Shown piece by piece: positions 31,094 through 36,713 of a DNA stretch of 36,713 nt (within the stretch, counting starts at the first letter, position 1; every line of letters begins with the position of its first letter). The DNA is taken from contig NZ_JAMOLN010000097.1 in NCBI RefSeq assembly GCF_024448165.1, positions 1 through 36,713 of the forward strand, given 5' to 3'. The notes beneath the pieces were generated by a model. It was given only the letters and a program-made list of their open reading frames with translations. It did not search any database and was not told the DNA's origin. This stretch comes from Streptomyces longispororuber. GTDB lineage: Bacteria; Actinomycetota; Actinomycetes; Streptomycetales; Streptomycetaceae. A program made the position numbers and the translations under genes.

Positions 31094-31124
31094 GGGGCGG
31101 CCCCGGTGACCCCGGGACCGCCCC
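31094..31124 (-). terminator. Hairpin between guaB2 and guaB3
   Basis: GGGGCGG/CCGCCCC and CCCGG/CCGGG stack across one mismatch around a 5-base loop, 20 bases past the guaB2 stop. It could terminate guaB2 or lower guaB3 expression; guaB3 begins 69 bases further on. Confidence 0.75.
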
Positions 31125-31143
31125 CTGCCCATACGACCTGCGA

Positions 31144-32649
31144 TTACTTACGGCTGTAGTTCGGCGCCTCGACCGTCATCTGGATGTCGTGCGGGTGGCT
31201 CTCCTTGAGGCCCGCGGACGTGATGCGCACGAAGCGGCCGTTCTGCTGGAGCTCCGGAACCGTCTGGCCGCCGACGTAGAACATCGACTGGCGCAGACCG
31301 CCGGTGAGCTGGTGCACGACCGAGGAGAGCGGACCGCGGTAGGGGACCTGGCCCTCGATGCCCTCGGGGATCAGCTGCTCGTCGGAGGCGACGCCCTCCT
31401 GGAAGTACCGGTCCTTGGAGAAGGACTTGCGGTCGCCACGCGTCTGCATGGCGCCGAGCGAGCCCATGCCCCGGTACGACTTGAACTGCTTGCCGTTGAT
31501 GAACAGCAGCTCGCCCGGCGACTCCTCGCAGCCCGCGAGCAGCGAGCCGAGCATCACGGTGTCGGCACCGGCGACGAGCGCCTTGGCGATGTCGCCGGAG
31601 TACTGCAGACCACCGTCGCCGATGACCGGGACCCCGGCCTCCTTCGCGGCGAGGGAGGCCTCGTAGATGGCCGTGACCTGCGGGACACCGATACCGGCGA
31701 CGACGCGGGTGGTGCAGATGGAGCCCGGTCCGACACCGACCTTGATGCCGTCGACACCGGCGTCGATGAGCGACTTGGCGCCGTCCCGCGTGGCGATGTT
31801 GCCGCCGATGACGTCGACACCGCTCGAGTTGGACTTGATCTTGGCGACCATGTCGCCGACGAGCCGGGAGTGGCCGTGCGCGGTGTCGACGACGATGAAG
31901 TCGACGCCCGCGGCGATCAGTGCCTGGGCCCGCTCGAAGGAGTCACCGGCCACGCCGACCGCGGCACCGACGAGCAGCCGGCCCCCGGCGTCCTTCGCGG
32001 CGTGCGGGTACTTCTCCGCCTTCACGAAGTCCTTGACGGTGATGAGCCCCTTGAGCACACCGGCGTCGTCGACCAGCGGAAGCTTCTCGATCTTGTGGCG
32101 GCGCAGCAGCTCCATGGCGTCGACGCCGGAGATGCCGACCTTGCCCGTGACCAGCGGCATCGGCGTCATGACCTCGCGCACCTGACGGGTGCGGTCGGAC
32201 TCGAAGGCCATGTCGCGGTTGGTGACGATGCCGAGCAGCTTGCCCGCCGGGTCGGTCACCGGGACGCCGGAGATCCGGAACTTGGCGCAGATCGCGTCGG
32301 CCTCGGCGAGCGTCGCGTCGGGGTGCACCGTGATCGGGTCGGTGACCATGCCGGACTCGGAGCGCTTCACGAGGTCGACCTGGTTCGCCTGGTCGGCGAT
32401 CGACAGGTTCCGGTGCAGGACGCCGACGCCACCCTGCCGCGCCATGGCGATGGCCATGCGGGACTCGGTGACCTTGTCCATCGCGGCGGAGAGCAGCGGG
32501 ATGTTCACCCGCACGTTCTTCGACACGTACGAGGAGGTGTCGATCTGGTCCGGCGCCATGTCCGACGCGCCGGGCAGCAGCAGCACGTCGTCGTAGGTCA
32601 GCCCGAGTGTCGCGAATTTCTCGGGCACTCCGTCGACGTTTGCAGTCAT
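31144..32649 (-). CDS. guaB2: Inosine-5'-monophosphate dehydrogenase
   Basis: A 501-residue IMPDH that converts IMP to XMP, the rate-limiting step of guanine nucleotide synthesis; guaA in this window catalyses the next step. LTYDDVLLLPG begins the barrel. A CBS pair interrupts it at about residues 100-215 (VTDPITVHP, PVTDPAGKLLGIVTNRD, PLVDDAGVLKGLITVKD). The catalytic loop GVGPGSICTTR carries the nucleophile cysteine, and IGDGGLQYSGDIAKALVAG and SYRGMGSLGAM complete the IMP site and flap region. The ATG at 32649 has GGGGAAGG four bases upstream. Upstream on the same strand is the sigma factor gene, with a 128-bp gap. Confidence 0.96.
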   Translation of the reverse strand: MTANVDGVPEKFATLGLTYDDVLLLPGASDMAPDQIDTSSYVSKNVRVNIPLLSAAMDKVTESRMAIAMARQGGVGVLHRNLSIADQANQVDLVKRSESGMVTDPITVHPDATLAEADAICAKFRISGVPVTDPAGKLLGIVTNRDMAFESDRTRQVREVMTPMPLVTGKVGISGVDAMELLRRHKIEKLPLVDDAGVLKGLITVKDFVKAEKYPHAAKDAGGRLLVGAAVGVAGDSFERAQALIAAGVDFIVVDTAHGHSRLVGDMVAKIKSNSSGVDVIGGNIATRDGAKSLIDAGVDGIKVGVGPGSICTTRVVAGIGVPQVTAIYEASLAAKEAGVPVIGDGGLQYSGDIAKALVAGADTVMLGSLLAGCEESPGELLFINGKQFKSYRGMGSLGAMQTRGDRKSFSKDRYFQEGVASDEQLIPEGIEGQVPYRGPLSSVVHQLTGGLRQSMFYVGGQTVPELQQNGRFVRITSAGLKESHPHDIQMTVEAPNYSRK

Positions 32650-32777
32650 GACACCTTCCCCAAATGGCCTTGATCGGTGCGGATGTCCATGCTAACGGCC
32701 CGACGACGTGTCTCATTCCACGATCAAGATCATCAGGCTGATTTGTACGTTCACACGTACGCGAACGGGACCGCGTG

Positions 32778-33365
32778 CTACTGCTCGGCGAGCGCCCGCA
32801 GACGGCTCAGCGCCCGGTGCTGGGCGACGCGCACGGCTCCGGGTGACATGCCCAACATCTGCCCGGTCTCCTCCGCCGTGAGCCCCACGGCGATCCGCAG
32901 CAGGAGCAGCTCCCGCTGGTTCTCCGGAAGGTTGGCGAGCAGCTTCTTGGCCCACTCGGCGTCACTGCTGAGCAGGGCGCGCTCCTCGGGACCGAGGGAG
33001 TCGTCGGGCCGCTCGGGCATCTCGTCGGACGGCACGGCCGTCGAACCGGGTCCGCGCATGGCGGCGCGCTGCAGGTCGGCGACCTTGTGCGCGGCGATGG
33101 CGAAGACGAACGCCTCGAAGGGCCGCCCGGTGTCCTTGTAGCGCGGCAGCGCGAGCAGCACCGCGACACAGACTTCCTGGGCGAGGTCCTCCACGAAGTG
33201 CCGCGCGTCGCCCGGGAGCCGGGACAGCCGCGTGCGGCAGTACCGGATCGCGAGGGGATGGACGCGGGCGAGCAGATCGTGCGTCGCCTGCTCGTCGCCG
33301 TCCACGGCGCGGCCGACGAGCGTACCGATGACCCCCTGTGGGGTCACTGTCTCGTCGTCGCGCAT
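32778..33365 (-). CDS. shbA: ECF-type sigma factor (ShbA/SigD family)
   Basis: A 195-residue sigma factor with region 2 at about 27-98 (RYCRTRLSRL, EDLAQEVCVAVL, RPFEAFVFAIAAHKVAD) and region 4 at about 140-190 (LPENQRELLLLRIAVGLTAEETG, then the helix-turn-helix MSPGAVRVAQHRALSRLR). Its place next to guaB2 and the bldM-whiD pair matches ShbA, reported in S. griseus to drive hrdB, the principal sigma gene, and M. tuberculosis sigD. The name rests on context and resemblance. The start is uncertain: ATG at 33365 fits the domain, but the frame stays open upstream to a GTG at 33518 with a GAGG beside it, which would add 51 polar residues. No anti-sigma gene is adjacent. Confidence 0.85.
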   Translation of the reverse strand: MRDDETVTPQGVIGTLVGRAVDGDEQATHDLLARVHPLAIRYCRTRLSRLPGDARHFVEDLAQEVCVAVLLALPRYKDTGRPFEAFVFAIAAHKVADLQRAAMRGPGSTAVPSDEMPERPDDSLGPEERALLSSDAEWAKKLLANLPENQRELLLLRIAVGLTAEETGQMLGMSPGAVRVAQHRALSRLRALAEQ

Positions 33366-33555
33366 CGGTCCATGGTGCCTTGCCGCCGCGCGGTCCGTGG
33401 CACCGTGCCCTTGGTTGTGCACCGAAGCGTTATGAGCAGGTGCGCCGGAACTCATCTCCTGCGCCCTCCCCTCTCGCTGACCCTGCTCGCCCGACTCGTC
33501 GTCCCCGAGGAACTCCACACCTCAAGGATGCGGCATCCCGCGAGAAACGAAGAGC

Positions 33556-33575
33556 CGCGCCCCCGAAGGGGCGCG
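33556..33575 (-). terminator. Terminator of bldM
   Basis: CGCGCCCC pairs with GGGGCGCG around a CGAA loop, 91 bases beyond the bldM stop. It lies within the 300-bp gap before the sigma factor start; that gap holds no other gene unless the longer sigma start is used. Confidence 0.75.
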
Positions 33576-33665
33576 GGACAGTCTCGACACGCGGCTCCGC
33601 CGAGTGTGCGCGACCAGCCACCGCGGACCCGCGGACGACCGGGAACGCAGCACCTCGATGACGCT

Positions 33666-34277
33666 CTACCGAACCAGACCCCAGCGGAAGCCCAGAGCCA
33701 CCGCGTGCGCCCGGTCGGACGCACCCAGCTTCTTGAACAGCCGCCGCGCGTGCGTCTTCACGGTGTCCTCGGAGAGGAACAGCTCACGCCCGATCTCGGC
33801 ATTGGACCGGCCGTGGCTCATGCCCTCCAGCACCTGGATCTCCCGCGCGGTGAGCGTCGGCGCGGCGCCCATCTCGGCGGACCGCAGCCGACGCGGGGCG
33901 AGCCGCCACGTCGGGTCGGCCAGCGCCTGCGTCACCGTGGCACGCAGCTCGGCGCGCGAGGCGTCCTTGTGCAGATATCCGCGGGCCCCGGCGGCGACCG
34001 CGAGCGCGACCCCGTCCAGGTCCTCGGCCACGGTGAGCATGATGATGCGCGCACCGGGGTCGGCGGACAGCAGCCGCCGGACCGTCTCGACGCCGCCCAG
34101 ACCGGGCATGCGTACGTCCATCAGAATCAGGTCCGAGCGGTCGGCGCCCCAGCGGCGGAGGACTTCCTCGCCGTTGGCCGCGGTCGTCACGCGCTCGACG
34201 CCGGGCACGGTCGCGACCGCGCGGCGGAGCGCCTCTCGGGCAAGCGGGGAGTCGTCGCAGACGAGGACGGATGTCAT
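33666..34277 (-). CDS. bldM: Atypical response regulator BldM
   Basis: A 203-residue NarL/FixJ-type response regulator. The receiver domain (1-118) keeps Asp8, Asp9, Asp54 in LILMDVRMPG and a late HKD; the DNA-binding LuxR-type helix-turn-helix (about 138-200) contains LTAREIQVLEGMSHGRSNAEIG and EDTVKTHARRLFKKLGA. Sequence, length and position beside whiD identify BldM, which is needed for aerial hyphae and sporulation. Work on S. coelicolor and S. venezuelae showed that it works without Asp54 phosphorylation and acts both as a homodimer and as a heterodimer with WhiI. No histidine kinase gene lies nearby. ATG at 34277 with GGAGGA five bases upstream. An exact sigma-BldN promoter lies upstream. 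Confidence 0.95.
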   Translation of the reverse strand: MTSVLVCDDSPLAREALRRAVATVPGVERVTTAANGEEVLRRWGADRSDLILMDVRMPGLGGVETVRRLLSADPGARIIMLTVAEDLDGVALAVAAGARGYLHKDASRAELRATVTQALADPTWRLAPRRLRSAEMGAAPTLTAREIQVLEGMSHGRSNAEIGRELFLSEDTVKTHARRLFKKLGASDRAHAVALGFRWGLVR

Positions 34278-34668
34278 GACCGTCCTCCGCAGCTGATGCG
34301 CGTCACCTTGGGCCTCCAGGCTGGTACGAATCTTCACCTGTGCGGTCGACACTCTCAAGCAGTTTCGGACAGATGCCCGAGCGCTTGTTCTTTCAACCGC
34401 CTCTGCACCCTCAACGATGGTCACTCGAAAGAGTTACGGGTCGGACGGCCTACTTCGGCACTCTACGTGAGGGGCCGGACACAGCCGAGACGGCGCAACA
34501 GACCCTCAAGGTTTCATCACAAGCTATGCCCCATTTAGCGCCTTTTCTTCCCTTTTGCTGGTGTCTGTAGCTAGATTCTCAATGAGTCATATTTTCATCT
34601 CCTTAGACAGTAGATGTACGGTCATGGGCACCGTATCCGCGTCACAACGGCTACAAGGGGACACAGCA
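34278..34668. other. Divergent bldM-whiD regulatory region
   Basis: A 391-bp gene-free region. The bldM half carries the sigma-BldN promoter. The whiD half is strikingly AT-rich for this genome between about 34515 and 34620 (for example TATTTTCATCTCCTTAGACA), a feature of strongly regulated developmental promoters. GACAC, the core of the WhiA-binding motif, occurs at 34350-34354, 34478-34482 and 34660-34664. I cannot place the whiD start point with confidence. Confidence 0.6.
34411..34438 (-). promoter_or_regulatory. Sigma-BldN promoter of bldM
   Basis: On the minus strand CGTAAC (34438-34433) is followed after exactly 16 bases by CGTTGA (34416-34411). This is the published sigma-BldN consensus CGTAAC-N16-CGTTGA with no mismatch. 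Transcription would begin near 34405, leaving a leader of about 125-130 bases before the bldM ATG. Confidence 0.9.
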
Positions 34669-35022
34669 ATGGCAGATTTCTCCCGCCTTCCCGGACCGAA
34701 CGCAGATCTGTGGGACTGGCAGCTCCTCGCGGCCTGCCGCGGGGTCGACAGCTCGCTCTTCTTCCACCCGGAAGGTGAGCGGGGAGCGGCGCGCAGCGCC
34801 CGTGAGAACTCGGCGAAAGAGGTCTGCATGAGGTGCCCGGTACGGGCGGAGTGCGCTGCTCACGCCCTACAGGTGCGCGAGCCGTACGGCGTGTGGGGCG
34901 GCCTCACCGAGGACGAGCGCGAAGAGCTGATGGGGCGGGCCCGCAACCGGCTCGTCGCGGCATCGGCGACGAGCGGGGGCCCAGCCGCCGCCGGGTTCTC
35001 CAGCGGCGTTTCCCGCAACTGA
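34669..35022 (+). CDS. whiD: WhiB-family iron-sulfur regulator WhiD
   Basis: A 117-residue Wbl protein. Four cysteines, Cys23, Cys53, Cys56 and Cys62 (CRGVDSS and CMRCPVRAEC), ligate the [4Fe-4S] cluster. GVWGG at 74-78 is the family beta turn that contacts the principal sigma factor region 4, and the tail after residue 85 is basic (RARNRL) for DNA binding. The N-terminus MADFSRLPGPNADLWDWQLL and the position next to bldM identify WhiD, the orthologue of mycobacterial WhiB3, required for late sporulation septation and spore maturation. ATG at 34669 with AAGGGG at eight-base spacing. An upstream in-frame extension reads as non-coding. Confidence 0.95.
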   Translation: MADFSRLPGPNADLWDWQLLAACRGVDSSLFFHPEGERGAARSARENSAKEVCMRCPVRAECAAHALQVREPYGVWGGLTEDEREELMGRARNRLVAASATSGGPAAAGFSSGVSRN

Positions 35023-35063
35023 AGGAACGTTTCTGCACCACGGGTGCGCCGCGGGTACGGCAA

Positions 35064-35083
35064 GGGCGCACTCCGGTGCGCCC
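35064..35083. terminator. Bidirectional terminator between whiD and the LysR gene
   Basis: GGGCGCAC pairs with GTGCGCCC around TCCG. The two genes converge here with 70 bases between stop codons. Confidence 0.85.
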
Positions 35084-35092
35084 ACGCCCGGG

Positions 35093-35989
35093 TCAGCGGG
35101 TGGCGGCCTTCGCGAGGTGGTCGAGGGTCGCGGCCACCGCCGGGACCTGGGCCAGATCGGGCAGGGTGAGCGCGACGATCTCGCGCTGCACCGCCGGCTC
35201 GACCGTCACTGTCCGTGCACCCTTGGGCCGAACGGACTCGATGGCCAGTTCGGGCAGGACCGCCACCCCGAGTCCGGCGCCCACCAGGCCGACCACCGCC
35301 GGGTAGTCGTCCGTCGCGAAGTCGATGCGGGGCGCGAACCCGGCGCCCCGGCACACCTCGACCAGCTGGCGGCGGCACCGCGGGCAGCCCGCGATCCACG
35401 GGTCGTCCGCGAACGCGTCGATCGTCACCGAGCCGGCCGCCGCGAGCGGGTGCCCCTCGGGGACCAGGCCCACGAGCCGGTCGGCGAGGAGCGGCCTGAC
35501 CACCAGGTCGTCCCACTCCTCCGCCGCGTGCGCGCCCTCGTACCGGAAGGCGAGCGCGACGTCGCAGTCGCCCTCGCGCAGCATCTCGACCGAGCGCGGC
35601 GGCTCGGCCTCGACCAGCGAGACCCGGGTGCCGGGGTGCTCGGCGCGCAGGGCGGCGAGGGCCGTCGGGACCAGCGTCGAGCTGCCGCTCGGGAAGGAGA
35701 CGAGACGGACCCGGCCCGCGCGCAGGCCCGCGATCGCGGCGACCTCCTCCTCGGCGGCAGTGAGCCCGGCGAGGATGCCCGCCGCGTGCCGGACCAGAGC
35801 CTCGCCCGCCTGTGTCAGCCGCATCTCGCGGCCGGTGCGGATGAGCAGCGGGGTGCCGGCCGAGGACTCCAGGGCCTTCATCTGCTGGCTGACGGCGGGC
35901 TGGGTGCAGCCCAGCTCGCGGGCGGCCGCCGAGAAGGAGCCGGTGGCGGCCACGGCGCGCAGGACACGGAGATGACGGGCCTCGATCAT
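35093..35989 (-). CDS. LysR-family transcriptional regulator
   Basis: A 298-residue LysR-type regulator. The N-terminal winged helix-turn-helix (about 5-65) reads HLRVLRAVAATGSFSAAARE then TQPAVSQQMKALES, the family signature. A linker helix leads to the effector domain (about 90-298) with VRLVSFPSGSSTLVPTAL, a CPRC pair and VGAGLGVAVLPELA. Effector and targets are unknown. It is divergent from the MOSC gene with an 80-bp gap, the usual layout in which a LysR protein controls its neighbour. The ATG at 35989 lacks a Shine-Dalgarno sequence but has TATGAT about seven bases upstream on the coding strand, so it may be leaderless. Confidence 0.9.
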   Translation of the reverse strand: MIEARHLRVLRAVAATGSFSAAARELGCTQPAVSQQMKALESSAGTPLLIRTGREMRLTQAGEALVRHAAGILAGLTAAEEEVAAIAGLRAGRVRLVSFPSGSSTLVPTALAALRAEHPGTRVSLVEAEPPRSVEMLREGDCDVALAFRYEGAHAAEEWDDLVVRPLLADRLVGLVPEGHPLAAAGSVTIDAFADDPWIAGCPRCRRQLVEVCRGAGFAPRIDFATDDYPAVVGLVGAGLGVAVLPELAIESVRPKGARTVTVEPAVQREIVALTLPDLAQVPAVAATLDHLAKAATR

Positions 35990-36069
35990 GGATCAATCAT
36001 AAGCGGACCTTGGGGTCGGGCGCGAATAATGCGTAGCGGCTTTGGTGCGGGTCCCGTAGCGTCGACGCC

Positions 36070-36713
36070 ATGAAGCTTCTCTCTCTCAACCTGGGCCGCC
36101 CGAAGGCCGTCGAGTACACCGACCAGCCCGAGGGACTGACCGGCATCGACAAGCAGCCGGTCGACGGGCCCGTGCGGGTGGCGGCGCCCGGGCAGAAGGG
36201 GATCGGCGCGAGCGGCCTCGCCGGGGACGCCGTGTGCGACACCCGGCATCACGGCGGCGACGACCAGGCGGTGTACGCGTTCGCGCGCGAGGACCTGGAC
36301 GACTGGGAGCGCGCGCTGGGCCGGCCGCTGCCCAGCGGCTCCTTCGGCGAGAACCTCACGACCGAGGGCGTGGACGTCTCCGGCGCGAAGATCGGCGAGC
36401 GCTGGCGGGTCGGGTCCGAGCTGGTCCTGGAGGTGACCTCGGGCCGGATCCCGTGCCGGACGTTCCAGGGGCACCTGGGCGAGAAGGGCTGGGTCAGGCG
36501 GTTCACACAGGACGGGCGGTCCGGCGCGTACCTGCGGGTCGTCGAGCCGGGCGAGATCCGGGCGGGGGACACCATCGAGATCCTGCACCGGCCCGCGCAC
36601 GAGGTCACCGTCGCCCTCCAGTTCCGGGCCGTGACCACCGAGCGGCAGCTGCTGCCGCAGCTGCTCGCGGCGGGCGACGCACTGCACCCGGAGGCCACCC
36701 GGCAGGCCCGGCA
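36070..36713 (+). CDS. MOSC-domain protein, YiiM-like (3' end outside window)
   Basis: The frame is open from the ATG at 36070 to the window end (at least 214 residues). It begins MKLLSLNLGRPKAVEY, with GDAVCDTRHHGGDDQAVYAF and SFGENLTT (the MOSC core), the conserved cysteine in GRIPCRTF, and a C-terminal helical region matching the 3-alpha domain seen in YiiM. MOSC domains are related to the molybdenum cofactor sulfurase C-terminus; YiiM-type proteins reduce N-hydroxylated compounds using molybdenum cofactor. No other molybdenum-cofactor genes are in view. The ATG lacks a ribosome binding site; TAGCGT lies eight bases upstream, again suggesting a leaderless transcript. Divergent from the LysR gene. 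Confidence 0.85.
   Translation, partial: MKLLSLNLGRPKAVEYTDQPEGLTGIDKQPVDGPVRVAAPGQKGIGASGLAGDAVCDTRHHGGDDQAVYAFAREDLDDWERALGRPLPSGSFGENLTTEGVDVSGAKIGERWRVGSELVLEVTSGRIPCRTFQGHLGEKGWVRRFTQDGRSGAYLRVVEPGEIRAGDTIEILHRPAHEVTVALQFRAVTTERQLLPQLLAAGDALHPEATRQAR

Noticed and set aside
1..36713. tRNA, rRNA or CRISPR arrays
   Set aside because: No cloverleaf with TTCGA-type T loop, no rRNA-like stretch and no regularly spaced direct repeats were seen on either strand by eye.

Overview
The window is chromosomal DNA from a Streptomyces-type actinomycete. GC content is very high, with G/C in almost every third codon position. Stop-to-start overlaps, GTG starts and apparently leaderless promoters are common, and several genes are Streptomyces hallmarks (bldM, whiD, the shbA-type sigma factor, a class E sortase substrate). 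From memory, the gene order matches the chromosomal-core block SCO4766 to about SCO4790 of S. coelicolor. The guaB3-guaB2-sigma-whiB part also parallels the guaB3-guaB2-sigD-whiB3 locus of Mycobacterium tuberculosis. I see no rRNA, tRNA, CRISPR, phage or intact transposon.

Layout. (1) 1-4.8 kb: a DoxX-like membrane protein, an orphan multi-spanning protein, a DUF4429/SHOCT protein, a class II aldolase-like protein and a flavin/pyridoxamine-type oxidase. They are separated by long inverted repeats of a family scattered through the window. (2) 4.8-7.1 kb: guaA (GMP synthase), then a divergent small chorismate mutase. The mutase is preceded by a candidate leaderless Phe/Tyr leader peptide and a strong terminator-like hairpin. 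(3) 7.6-13.2 kb: a lipoprotein, a sortase-anchored (LAATG) surface protein, and a probable two-gene operon of succinate-semialdehyde dehydrogenase and a GMC (cholesterol oxidase-like) flavoprotein. (4) 13.3-24.7 kb: six consecutive minus-strand genes for membrane Ser/Thr kinases. Each has an intracellular kinase domain, one membrane segment and a related extracellular domain of about 140 residues in place of PASTA repeats. One member is a pseudokinase with a hugely expanded activation segment that contains an intergenic-type repeat. (5) 24.8-29.8 kb: a serine DD-peptidase/beta-lactamase-fold protein, aerobic glycerol-3-phosphate dehydrogenase, a nucleotide-sugar dehydrogenase homologue lacking its catalytic residues, and a small membrane protein. 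(6) 29.9-35.0 kb: guaB3, guaB2, an ECF-like sigma factor (ShbA/SigD type), and bldM facing whiD across a 391-bp regulatory region. That region carries an exact sigma-BldN promoter for bldM. (7) 35.1 kb to the end: a LysR regulator and a divergent MOSC-domain protein that runs off the window.

How it fits together. The right part combines guanine-nucleotide synthesis (guaB2, guaB3; guaA lies further left) with regulators of aerial growth and sporulation (bldM, whiD) and a sigma factor that in a relative drives hrdB. The kinase array reads as a set of parallel sensors with similar kinase domains and divergent outside domains, with a pseudokinase in the middle and a cell-wall-peptidase-like gene divergent from it. 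The points I find most worth following are the kinase array and its pseudokinase, the chorismate mutase attenuator, and the catalytically degenerate dehydrogenase.
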